From assembly GCA_948567375.1 (NCBI GenBank), contig OX419759.1, forward strand, positions 11,872,744-11,936,743: a stretch of DNA of 64,000 bases. Reading direction: 5' to 3'. Below, one piece after another: positions 35,101-45,832 of this stretch. The DNA comes from Lunularia cruciata. Lineage: Eukaryota; Streptophyta; Marchantiopsida; Lunulariales; Lunulariaceae. Both the position numbers and the translations under genes were made by a program. How positions within the stretch are numbered: the stretch's first letter is position 1; every line of letters begins with the position of its first letter. The notes beneath the pieces were generated by a model, which ran no database searches, had not been told where the DNA came from, and saw only the letters and a program-made list of their open reading frames with translations.

Positions 35101-35507
35101 ACAGTTGTCGTCCCTACGACATATAGAGGCACTTTTTGCCTATGTGATTTTTCTTTAACCCCAATGATTGACCATTGGTGGGTTCTCACTACTTTCTTCC
35201 TCCAATCCACCATTGGGTTGTACTGCTCCATCCATGGCATGCCTAAAATTGCATCATAACGGGCTAACTGTATCACTCACTACTCAATTGCTTCCTGATA
35301 TTCTCCTACAGAGAGGGTTACCCGTCTAGGTAATGATTCAATCCTCTCTGTTTTCCCATTTGGTAACTCTACTTCTTCACTTCCATCTCTCTCTAGATCC
35401 ATTCCCAATCTGATTGCAACAGAGCGAGACAAGAAATTCTCTGTTGCTCTCGGATCTATTAATACTCTCACTTGATTACCTTCTAGGATTCCATTCACAA
35501 CAATCAA
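32179..35507 (-). pseudogene. Chromovirus pol: protease, RT, RNase H, integrase, chromodomain (stops and one frameshift)
   Basis: 35280-35507 is the protease, with VLIDPRATENFLS where DSGA is expected. After a frame change between 35276 and 35085 the rest stays in a single frame. RT (35085-34396) has [27 protein letters not shown] and the catalytic FLDD. Next come RT thumb and RNase H (34365-33700, LATDASGVAIGAVLQQ). Integrase (33669-32671) has CLLCQQNKASNQAP, SMDLVCELP, ITDRGTQF and HPQTDGQTERANHTIEDM. The last segment, 32637-32179, ends in a chromodomain with EYLVQWKGYPLYEATWEP. Stops: TAG and TGA near 35277-35282, TGA near 34394, TGA near 33885, TAG near 33700, TGA near 32668. The chromodomain is thought to steer integration to marked chromatin. 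Confidence 0.95.
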
Positions 35508-35602
35508 TTGTGAGGTTGCCTTTCGGGATCTTTGCGCATTATTCTTCTTCCTTCCCTCGCTTCTCTGCTTCCTTATTGAGCCAGTAAGGCCGCGAGGTAC
35601 AT

Positions 35603-36691
35603 TTACTGGCGATCTTCGTTTTCCGAAGTGGTTTCCACCTCCTCCTCTTCAATGTGCCTCTCCATGTTGTTCAAAGATCGCCTGTACGAAGGCCGAGAGC
35701 CTCTAGGGAAACGAGTGCGACAATTGGTAGATATGTGCCCAATACGGCCACAATTGTAACAATGGCGTTGTTCTCCTCGAGTCCCTTCTCCTCGTGGGAC
35801 TCCATCTCTTCGTTCTTCTACCCGTCCTTGCTCTCCTTGAAGCGGCCGTGCTCCTCGATCCCGGAATCGAAGGTTGCCCAATTCCATCGGTACTGGTCCA
35901 CCCATGTGTGGCATTTCTGCCTGATAATGTTGAGGTGGAACTACTCCTTCACCTCCACCTAATGCTCTGGCTATTCTCTGCGCACAAGCAATGGCTTCAA
36001 ATACCGTGCGAAGGTTTTGCACCATGACTTCTTGGCGAATCCGCTCTTTCAACCCTCGTTTGAAATTGTCGAGAGCCTCTGCTGGACTCATGTCGGTAAT
36101 TGCGACTTGTAGATCCAGAAATGCCTCCACATACTCTTGTACGCTATTCTTCTGTCTCAATCCCCATAGTCGGGTTCGAGCGATCTGCACAGAATCCACC
36201 GATTGGAAATTCTTGAGCAGTCCTTCTTGCATTGCTGTCCATGTGACCTCCTTTCTCTATGCCAGCATGGATCGTTCCCAAGCATCATACCATGTGAGGG
36301 CTTTATCGGTCAAGTACCCACATGCAAATACGCTAGCAGCATGCTCTGTGATCTCTGTTGAGAACAATCGAAAATATTGATTCATTCTCGAGATCCAATT
36401 CTCCACTACTCCCATCGTACGCTGCCCCTTGTAAGGCTCGATGTTGCAGGTCTTCTTCATCCGGAGTAGCAATGTGGCTTCATAGTTGATAGGGTTCGTA
36501 GGCACAGGTGCCTCTCCAAGTACTTCAGTCGCAGGTACTGGGTTTTGAGACGGCTCTTCTTCTTGCATGGCTTGATTGTTCCTGAGCATCTACACTTGAC
36601 TTTGCAATGTCTCCATGGTCATCTTAATCTCTCAAAATTCATTCAACATCCCTTGCATTCCTTGCACCAGCTCTTGCAACTGCGGATCCAT
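35603..36691 (-). pseudogene. Chromovirus gag with three in-frame stops
   Basis: The likely ATG is at 36691 (MDPQLQELVQGMQ), shortly after the primer-binding site. The capsid region follows (NWISRMNQYFRL, LTDKALTWYDAWE, VQEYVEAFLDLQVAI) and then one CCHC knuckle, CYNCGRIGHISTNC, near 35760. Stops interrupt the frame near 36640 (TGA), near 36590 (TAG) and at 36257-36259 (TAG). The capsid and nucleocapsid fold signatures are otherwise intact. Confidence 0.92.
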
Positions 36692-37281
36692 GGTGCCTGC
36701 AACACCCAATTGCTAACGTCTACTTCAATACAGAGTCAATATAATCACTCTGGAAGGTGCACGAACCATCGGAACTACCATTGGGACCTCAGAAGCTATC
36801 ACTCGTTGATAATACTCCTCACCAAAATTCCTAACCACAAAATCTCTAAACATCAATTTTGGCCTCACTACATAACAGATTTCTACTTGAGTGTTGAAAG
36901 GGAGAGGATTTGGGACATTCATATCCATATTATCATAATAGAATGTAGATCGTCAAATCCCACTCTCTGTCATATATCACCACAGGTAGAATCACCGGGT
37001 TTGGTGAGTTCATCACTCTGTCCATGAATTCCGCACCGAAGTGATAAACTAGCGATACTCTCATCTGCTCACGCTGGATGTACATAACCTTGATGTGGAA
37101 TGGGTTTGAGAATGGAAAGCTAGGTGCAGGAAATTGTCCCCCCGGCGCATCCATCCCATCCGCTCTCTAAAGTCCTTCCTAAGTCTAGCGATTACTCTAT
37201 GTTCTCCACCTCAAATTACTCAGTTTCAGTAGTTCGTGCTATTCCAAGAGGGGTGATCCACTCTCTTGGACTAGAACACTC

Positions 37282-37293
37282 GCTCTGATACCA
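37282..37293 (-). other. Primer-binding site, initiator methionine tRNA
   Basis: On the minus strand it reads TGGTATCAGAGC, perfect for the 3' end of plant initiator tRNA-Met, one base inside the 5' LTR. Confidence 0.95.
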
Positions 37294-37294
37294 T

Positions 37295-38047
37295 TGTAAT
37301 ACTCCGAGGACAAGAGAAGAGAGAAAACACAAATTGCACACTCAAACATTCGATGCCCCAAGGGAGCACCTTCTCTTTATTATATAGACAAAGAGGATCT
37401 CCTCCAAGGAAGCTCCACCATAGGATTAGGGACACATATAGGGGACATGTCAGCAAGCTCCACCCTTGGATTACTGACTTGGATGGGTGACCTGTCTGGT
37501 CTAGGTCCTATCTGGTTGGTCAAACGAGCTTTGACCGGAGGGAATCTTTTAGGGAATCTTCTTGTAGGAATCTCAGAATCACATGAGTAAGGTACCGTTG
37601 GAAAGCTCTCGACAAGACAAACTAGGGGGGAGGGAAGGCCAGCCTTTCCTCTGTTAGGGGGAGAATTTGCATATTTTCAAGGCCTAATTCATTCGTTTAG
37701 GCCTCCGAAATTGCCTTCAAAGATTTCAGGCATATTTCGGTTCCTACTCTATTAGTAGAAGTCCCCTTTTGGTGATATCTCTTTCTGATCTATTTAGTCC
37801 ATCATGTATAACATCCTTCCAGATGTTACCAAACCAATTCTCACCTTTAAATCATATGTCTAGCTATTGGTTCTAAGGTTCTCAAGTCTATTTCGGTTTC
37901 TGCCCTATTAGTAAAAGTACTCTTTTGGTGATACAAAATAGATCAGATAGAAATCTGATCTATTTTGACCATCATGTATAACATCATTTTAGATATTATC
38001 AAACCAAATTTCACATCTAGATCATATGGCTAACCCTTGGTATTACA
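37295..38047 (-). repeat. 5' LTR of the chromovirus (right end in window)
   Basis: 753 bp. Starts TGTAATACTCC and ends TATTACA. Contains a local inverted repeat at 37934-37967 that is absent from the other LTRs of the family. Confidence 0.95.
37934..37967. repeat. Perfect 15-bp inverted repeat with 4-nt loop inside the LTR
   Basis: The left arm is CAAAATAGATCAGAT, the loop is AGAA, and the right arm is the exact reverse complement of the left. The sister LTR (near 32065-32090) and the one at 5048-5731 have only one arm here, so the hairpin arose in this copy. Confidence 0.95.
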
Positions 38048-40584
38048 CTACCTGCAATTGTTGTTGGCACTACCAACATGGCGAGGTTCTCCCTCCCCAC
38101 CTACCAGATATTCCATCAGAGGACCTTTATCACACTGTTCAGGAGTAGACTTCCCTATCTGTAGTTTCTTTGAGGCTGGTTGTCCATGAACTTTACCCCG
38201 CTGGTACCTTTAGGCCCTTCTACCTTTGGGCACTTCTTTGGTTTCCCCTTTTTGTTTGCCACGTGTGAATTTTGGGTCTTGTGCTTCTTGCTCCATTTGC
38301 ATTTGTTTGTGCCTTGTACTCCTTTCCTTGGGGGTAGTCTGCATAAGATATTTGCTTCTTGAAATAATGTTCAATAAGGGTCTTCTACCGAATGCACAAA
38401 TTGTAGAATATGAGGACCTTGAGTTGTTTACCTGCATTTACTACATTGCTTCAAGTTGAACTCTGCAGAACGCTTCTCAGATTTGCTTTGATCACCATGC
38501 ATTTGGATGGTACTCTAGCGATGATGTATCATAACTTTGGTTACGCTCGGATAAATTGCCCTTCTATTATTCATGGCCTTCTCTATGATGAATGCATTCG
38601 TTTACTTAAGAGTTATATGTCATACTTATACGTCGAAGATACTTGTAGAATATGGTTCCCGTGTTCGGTGAAATACCGGTCACTACAAGCTGGATATGCC
38701 TATATCTTACTGGTATCCGACTTTCAGCAATTCTATACTTCATCCTCCAAGTGATTCACTTTGGTCGTTTGCGTTGTTTTACTTTACTTGAACTTCAAAG
38801 AGTTCTGCCTGTTATGTTGTTCAAGGCATATGGTAGCAGAGCATTTGTACGTAGTCTTGGACGCTTCTCCCCAAGATCCAATCCAACTAAGGAACAGAAC
38901 TCTTTATACACTGAACTGATAAGATATTCGATTTATTCAGCAATTGAGCTCGATGTTTCCACGTTCACTCTTCAGTTGCATTCTTGCGAACCAAACCACA
39001 GAACTCCAGTTTGAGATTGCTTTCGATTTTTTTTGTGGACATCAAAGACACTGCTTATCTTGATGCACATTCAGAGACAGAAAGACGTATGGATTCCCGA
39101 GATAACCCATGCACCTTCCCTCTCTGTATACAGGAATAGGGTCGTCCTTGATTGATCTATAGCGAAATCAAGTAGAGTAGAAAAAGGAAAGCTGTCAATT
39201 AACATAGAACCATGAATTCGAGTAAAGTTAGTATGAAGATCTTGACTGCAACTGTGGTGTCGCCCTAACACAAGCTACGTGAAGCACATAAACTTGTACG
39301 GTACAGCTTGAAGTAGAGGTCAGTCCAGCGTGTAAACTTGTCAAATGCTTTATTGTGACGTTGTTCAAGAATAAGCGATCAAAAAACATGGTTTCTCAAT
39401 AAAATTGGTGCTCAATAAAATAAATTGAAATGGTGATGCCTCATCATATCATATCTACTTGAATTATATTACTAACGGCGAATTTGGTGGGGAAATATAA
39501 TAAAATCGTACTCAGGATGCTGTTTAGAGAAAGTGAGGAGAGGACAAACGTGCATGCCAATCAATCACAAAGTTCATAGGTGGGAGGACGAAGTCGAGCA
39601 TAGATCAGAAACGCCCAGAAAAGACGTTTGTGTTTGGTTGCCACTTAACAGATCGGTCTTCTGGGTGCTGCAATTAGGTCTTGCGGAGTCCAGATTGAGA
39701 AGTTTTGATGCATGTCCCCATCATCTGTTTCACTCTATAGAGGGTTCACGTGCAGCTGTTCTTACGATGGCAGCAGCAATGTCACAAAGTACTCGCCGTA
39801 TTCTCCTTACCCCTGCAGTAACTGCGTCCATCTGGAAAATCTAATCACCGGGATACATTCACGTCCAATCGACAGGCAGTGTAGTCAATCGATGTGAGAC
39901 GCAGCTAACTTGTGGACCTGCCTAGGAACATCACAGTAAACTCCAACACTACCCCTGGAATCATTTCTCAACGCACTTTGTGGACAACAGATGGCATCTA
40001 GAGATGGTCTGTAGCAAATTCGGTGGATCCCGAGCGACAGAAGAGTTCTACAATCATAAGATCGAAAGACCAAAGTAAGCACACTCAATTCATTTGGAGA
40101 AGTTAGTTTCAACGTGTGTTGAGCAATTATGCCAGGAAAGTTTTTCTTTGACATTCACCTTTACTTACTTCAGTGTTCACCAGCATAACTCAGGCTGACT
40201 CCTCAATGTGGACTTCGATATTCACGAACAGAAGCACGCAATCCCATAGGTTTCAAACATATATATTGCCAATTTGAAGGTCATACAATGTAGCAACTGC
40301 TCGAGATCGCACACAATATGCTTTACGTCAATAGCGAGGTACAAATTAGATTTGGTACCATGTATCAAAGTTAGTACTGCAGTTCTGTGTCAGCAAAATC
40401 TCTTACGAGCTTCCTTAATCGAGGTTTAAATGGTGGTAATACATCGAATTGCCTTTATTTCATTAATATTTACTCTGACAAGACAGAGAATTCCAAGTCT
40501 CCTGTTGACAGATTGGATGCCATCGAGCTTATCTGAGCTGTCGATTGCTGCTTGCCAGATATAAGGTGAGGACATAAGTGAGCT

Positions 40585-41346
40585 CTAAGCTGTGTATGTG
40601 AAGCTGTGAATGATGTACTCGTATTGTACTCCATCGGTAGGAGCACTGCCATTGACTAGCCACAGATTGATGTGTGTTTTACAATCGCTCTGAGGAATGC
40701 GCGTGGATGGAGAACTATCCCCAGTATAGGTGTGGGACATTATCACACTGTCAGTGGAGGAATGTCCATGCCTGCTCACCCATTTGATGCTACTTGCTCT
40801 CCACTCAAACTCATGAGATGTGTAGGTCCCAGAGAGATTCATCATAGTAGACACAGAGTGGTTGGTGAAACCGGAAATAAGTACATCAGGATAACTCGTG
40901 AAACTTAGGTTGTCATTCGCCGAATTTCCCCATCTGCTGAGCTCGATGTCGATCTCATCGGTGCGATCCTCAGCGGAACCGGCAGTAGGGTACGTGAACA
41001 TACCAAATACTATGTTCTTATCAAAAGAACCATCAGTTGTATGCACAGGTCCTTCAATTTTCCAATTGAACTTGCCATATCTGACGTTACCTGTGGTGTA
41101 AACCTCTGGACATAGCCATTTGCCGTTGACATGAGTTACCTTGAGATGCAATCTACCGTTCGAATCCACCCACACGTTGCTAGTGCTGTCGGACCACCAA
41201 TTGTTTCCGGGTGCTTGTGTTGTGGTCGTAGTTTCCCTGACATTCCAATCGCGGCCACTAAAGGTGATTGTTCGCGACACAACGTCGACAGGCAAACCGA
41301 GCAACGAGAGGAGCCCGATCAAAAGTAAGCACTTCGACCCGCCCAT
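40585..41346 (-). CDS. GH16-like secreted glycoside hydrolase, intact copy
   Basis: 253 residues, no intron needed. The ATG at 41346 opens a signal peptide (hydrophobic LLLIGLLSLLGLPV at residues 7-20). The catalytic motif is TDEIDIELSRWG, with Glu131 as likely nucleophile, Asp133, and Glu135 as acid/base. Upstream lie NVRYGKFNWKIEGP and IVFGMFTYP, and downstream HEFEWRASSIKWV and THINLWLVNG, the usual GH16 beta-sandwich strands. GH16 enzymes cleave or rearrange beta-1,3/1,4-glucans or galactans. The E-I-D-I-E-L-S-R-W-G form and the lack of the XTH C-terminal extension set it apart from plant xyloglucan endotransglucosylases (HDEIDFEFLG type). It is closer in style to bacterial and fungal GH16, so horizontal origin is possible. 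Substrate unknown. The TATA-like site upstream is degraded. Confidence 0.85.
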   Translation of the reverse strand: MGGSKCLLLIGLLSLLGLPVDVVSRTITFSGRDWNVRETTTTTQAPGNNWWSDSTSNVWVDSNGRLHLKVTHVNGKWLCPEVYTTGNVRYGKFNWKIEGPVHTTDGSFDKNIVFGMFTYPTAGSAEDRTDEIDIELSRWGNSANDNLSFTSYPDVLISGFTNHSVSTMMNLSGTYTSHEFEWRASSIKWVSRHGHSSTDSVIMSHTYTGDSSPSTRIPQSDCKTHINLWLVNGSAPTDGVQYEYIIHSFTYTA

Positions 41347-41470
41347 TGAGACTAACGTGATGAAAACTTTGAAATCCGGAGAACAATTGGAGTTCTCTGG
41401 CTATTAAATGAAGTTGAATGTAGGCGCTCAACGAAAATTGCATTGCTGAGAGATCAAACTCTCGTCCTGC

Positions 41471-41476
41471 TTGATA
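41471..41476 (-). promoter_or_regulatory. Degraded TATA site upstream of the intact GH16 gene
   Basis: Reads TATCAA on the minus strand, about 125 bp before the ATG. The cognate in copy 1 is TATAAA. It may still function weakly, or another site may be used. Confidence 0.4.
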
Positions 41477-42573
41477 TGGCGAGAGCTGCCATTACTCTCT
41501 TTGCGTGGTCAATGGAAGCGCGGCTTAAACTTTACACGACACCAGTCCAGATTCTGACTGCACTGGCATATGCAATCGTCCTTGACCTATTCTTCAATGC
41601 CTTTTCAGGTGTAAACTTCTTGCACATCCAGAGTGGAAAGGATTAGAGTATCGGTGTACAGTATTTGACATAACAGTCCACGCATGCACTTCACAATACC
41701 CGATATTTGGCACCAGACACACAAGACGACAATAAAACCCAACATACAAGTCCAGAGATGGATTTAATACAAATTTAGCAGATTTAGCAAAATTGGCCTC
41801 TAGACTGCACGGTTCTTCAAGTTGACAAATCGATTTCTCAATGCTCTTTTTCTCGCTTGACGCTGCGCGTGAGCCCATGGTCATGAACACCAAGAGCCGG
41901 ACGGATATTTAGAAAATATAAAGAGATGAAATTCAGCCAAAAGAAATCTGAGTTCCGAGTTATATGAAATTCAACCCGAAGGAATGAGAACTTTTTTTGT
42001 TAATTTGTAGCAGAAATAACAGAAAAAACGACCGCGTAGGAAAAACGTAGGATAGAAAGACCTATCAAGCCCGTATAAGTATAAACGAAGGATAGAAAGA
42101 CCTATCAAGCCCGTATAAGTATAAGGTAGAGAAAAAAAGTAACATGGGGTTAAGCCCCAATACAATACAATACAATATGTAACAAAACTTGGAGAAAACC
42201 TTGACAGAAAAGCATCTTGCAATATTCTCTTTCTGTCGCACGTGTATGTGTGACCATTGCGTTTTGTTACCGCTTAGGTTTAACATGAAGACAAGAACAC
42301 TGTGTGCCAACACGGAGCCTTGATTGCCAACTCAGCAATGAGCGATGCGACGTGGGTCCGCGTGGTGTCAAAGTAACTGCTAAGTTTGTTTCCAACTTGG
42401 GTGTAGTTGAGTCTTGGTGAGTCAAGTTTGGAGTACCACCAAGTCACTGAATAAAAGTCAGAATTCATTATGGTGGCGGTTCCCACTTTCGGAGATACAG
42501 AAATCCAATATCCAACGACATGCACTCCTAACGATACACAACATGTTAAAAGTCACCATCCATGAAGAATGAA

Positions 42574-45460
42574 GATTTTTGGAGGATAACTTTTAAAAGT
42601 TGTGAGTATTTTTAGATTTTCTTTTAGGGTTTAGAGTAATCATCATACATTGAGAATGATTGGTCAGGAATTTTCAATCTCTTGGTTTTCATGATTAAAT
42701 TCAATGAAAATTTAGTTTAAAAATTTTGGAAATAAAAATTAAAAATTATAAAAATTTATAAATTTTAGGGTTTGAAAAGATCGTTTTCTTAAGTGAGTTG
42801 GGATGTGAAGAGTTGTATTTTTGCAGATATAAGGAGATATGGAGAAAAGCACATGTGTTACTATCATTATTCTTATGCTAGCCATGGCTACACCTTCCCA
42901 TGTAGGGTCGCTTAGAGCGGGTCGGGATACACCATGCTCGGTGCATCACCGATGCTTGACCTCGCAAGAGGTAAAGACCCATATGTGAAGGATGCACAAT
43001 GACTATGATTGGACCACTTGAGATGCACACTTGAGACGAGTGACCACAGTGACAACAATGACACTCAAGAGTACGTACGCTTCTTCTATGCCTTCGTTGA
43101 TCATTCCAAGGATACAGATCGAGTCGTGGGAGAGGTTAGCTTCTCAAGCGGGTTGCATTTTGGTGTTATTTGAGAATAGTTTTCCATGTCCATTCCATAG
43201 GCTACCCCGCACACTCCATAATGAAGCTAGACAGGCTTTTTGCCTACCACTAGACCGTTTGGCACGTGATCCCTTGGACGAGTTAGCATGGTTCCTATTC
43301 CTCTTACTCCCTGAATGGTGTCTTTGTTATGCTAGAGGGGGACATGCGGGGCAAAGAGAGGTGGTTGCTAGATTTCAGCGATTCCGAGCGGGGGATTGGG
43401 CAGCTCTTTAGGAGGAGTCTATTAGGGCTACACGATTTAGGAGACATGCATTGCCACAGGATTCCACAGATTCCACTTGATTACGACAATGTAGGACATT
43501 GGGTCAGGCGGGAGAGTTAAGTAGAGCAGCACAAGCGCTACACCCTTTGGCTATAGCGAGTCCTACTGATGAGACCATCTCTTCCCTACACTCACTACAT
43601 CCTATAGTAGTAGAGGGACTACCATGGCCATGCCATTTATTTGCCATGGCTCACTTTAGAGCTCTCCTATCTACTACTTTGGCCATGCCAGGTTGTATAT
43701 TTCTCTCCTTGGTAGATGATACACACATCATAGGCCCTCTAGATCAGATTAGGCAGGCCTTTGACTACTTGATTGCCGAGCTACATCTAGTAGGCTTGAG
43801 AGTCAAGGTGTCAAAGTGTAGGGTATGGTCCCTTTTAGGTATCCCTCCTCACCTTGAGCTTCCAAAGGGTTGTATCACATCCACAAATTGACTTCGTGTT
43901 CTTGGAGTGCCATTAGGATCCGAGGATTTTGTCACACGCTTCTTCGACGCTGCTCTTGTTGAGGATGTTCTCCATGTGGATGACCTTCCATTACTAGGAG
44001 ATCCGCACGTGGCATTCAGTATACTCTCTTCCAGTATTTCTTGTCAACCATCCTACCTCATCCGTACAGTTCCCCCTTATCGTCCTTCCTATCACATCTG
44101 AGAGCATTTGATAGGAGGATTATGGGAGTCTTTGGTGATATTATTGGACTAAGGAATTTTGGATGTGTGATAGGGGATTTGGCACGTAGATAGACGGTTC
44201 TACCAATCTCATGTGGTGGGGTTGGCTTGCTTTCTATGGAGGAGACGGCACCTATAGCATTTTTGGGTAGTTAGGCTCTCTCGGCACCCCTACTTTCCTC
44301 TCATTTTGTGGTTGCTGATAGGCCAGTCTTGGAGACTTATGTGACAGAGATGGAAGGAGGATCATTTTCTCTTGAGGTGTTATTGTGGTAGTCAAGAGAT
44401 AGTCTATCCCCACAAGCACAAGAGAATTTTCCACCTTTTGCTTCATTATTGTCAGATTGGACTAGAGGTTTAGAGTCTTCCTTGATGGAGCGACAGTGTG
44501 AGCATACGCTACATTCTCTCTTAGTTGACTCGTCCATTCCTCAGGCTACTAGAGCACATCTTTGCTCTTGCTCCAGCAAGGGTGCAAGCTCTTGGATCCT
44601 AGCTCGACCGTGCATTAGGGCTTTCCGACTTGCACCATCTACTTTCTCTAAGTGATGAGGTTTTGCCTAGCTTTGGTCCACCCATCTGCATCTTCATTAC
44701 TCATTTTGTGAGTGTGGTTCTACATTAGATGCAGCAGCGGTCTACATGACACGGTGTCTTTTTGGAGGACAGAGGATAACTGCCCATGATGCCATTAGAG
44801 ACATAGTGTTTGCTATGGCATGAGAGAGTGGATACTTGGCTTGGATGGAGCATTCGTATGCTTTGCAGACGACAAGTATCAAGGCAGACTTATACTTGGT
44901 CCAAGATGATCAGGTGACAGTAGCAAACATTGTGGTTACGGACCCTACGTGGGATAAAGTTTTGGAGGGAGTGATTACCCATCCCCCTAGATGGGCGGCA
45001 AGTGCAGCAGCAGGTCACAAGGTCTCCAAGTATAGGGGCATGCAGCAAGGTCACCTCTTTGTTCCTCTAGCCTTGGAGTTATATGGAGTGATGGACACGG
45101 CATTTGACATGTTTATCAAGGAGTGCACAAGAGCTTATCATGTTAGGCGTCAGGGGGTACCACTCTCACTCTCATACTTTGTAGCATATTTTAAACAGCA
45201 TGTGTCAATTGCTCTACAAAGGGTAGTGGTTGGAGCAATTCATAGGAGAGCAATCACATTAGGTGATGTTTCTTTGAATGCTCCAGTTGTGTGTAGAATG
45301 TCTGACTTGCATAGCTCGGATATCTTAGGTACGGTAGGGAAAAATTCTCATATAGAATCTATTGGGGCTTAGCCCTATGTTACCTTTTTTGTCTCTCCCT
45401 TGTATGACTTGATGAGGTCTTCCCATCCTTCATTTTTCCTACGCGGTTGCCTTTCATCTG
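42574..45460 (+). mobile_element. Non-LTR retrotransposon with C-terminal restriction-like endonuclease
   Basis: A 2,887-bp insertion flanked by direct copies of TGAAGAATGAA (42563-42573 and 45461-45471). Copy 1 of the duplicated segment has this 11-mer once (26532-26542), i.e. an unoccupied site. The element has an AT-rich 5' leader, a broken reading frame with RT and endonuclease regions, and a 3' end ...CGCGGTTGCCTTTCATC with no poly(A). Variable-length target-site duplication, no LTRs, and 5'-truncated relatives (26652-26894, about 45833-46576) all fit target-primed reverse transcription. Confidence 0.92.
42900..45372 (+). pseudogene. Non-LTR polyprotein relic: zinc finger, partial RT, restriction-like endonuclease
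   Basis: Possible N-terminal zinc finger near 42921-43002 (Cys and His in PCSVHHRC, then THM and MH). Next comes a linker with GHAGQREVVARFQRFRAGDW and GELSRAAQAL (43330-43540). The RT palm is only partly present: LVDDTHIIGP near 43711-43735, then GLRVKVSKCRVWS and VLGVPLGSEDFV. About 150-200 residues expected between LHP (near 43600) and the DD motif are missing. The open frame 44836-45372 is the endonuclease: ADLYLV (Asp18), VTDPTW (Asp36), GHKVSKY (Lys62/Lys65) and FVPLALELYG (Glu81), matching a PD-(D/E)xK nuclease. Stops include TAG 43409-43411 and TGA near 43889 and 44821, with a frameshift near 44100. Not autonomous. Confidence 0.85.
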
Positions 45461-45832
45461 TGAAGAATGAATAGGGTGACCTTATTTCCTTTGAAAAAGC
45501 GTCACTGACCTATTGTTCAATGACCTTATTTTTGAGAGAATCAGGATTGATGTTCGGTGAGGTTCAAATCTAAATTACAATGAAACAAAACCAATACTCT
45601 ACTTTTGATTATGACAGTTTATGAGACGGGAAAACTATACATACATTTCAAGTATCATCTTCATAAAATTGATGTATAAATACTAGTCTCATATGAACAT
45701 AAACATCTCATGATATGTCTATATATTTCATGAGCAATTTATGATCAACTCAATCAATATGCTTTATATTTATCCCAAGGGTGAAGGTAAGTGACCTTTT
45801 ATGCGAAACTTCTATTGACGTGAGCTTAAAAG

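Larger units (their letters stand above)
31424..38047 (-). mobile_element. Complete chromovirus (Ty3/Gypsy with chromodomain), family B
   Basis: Two LTRs (31424-32165 and 37295-38047, roughly 95% identical by eye) enclose a minus-strand gag-pol, a perfect initiator-Met primer-binding site (37282-37293) and a polypurine tract (32167-32182). Both ends are flanked by CTACC (31419-31423, 38048-38052), a 5-bp target-site duplication. The paralogous site in copy 1 of the duplicated segment, near 23070-23080, has no insertion. Structure is complete but the coding region has many stops, so it is not autonomous today. Confidence 0.96.

Noticed and set aside
40585-41346. Naming the GH16 gene as a xyloglucan endotransglucosylase (XTH)
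   Set aside because: The catalytic motif and length do not fit XTHs and the XTH C-terminal region is missing.
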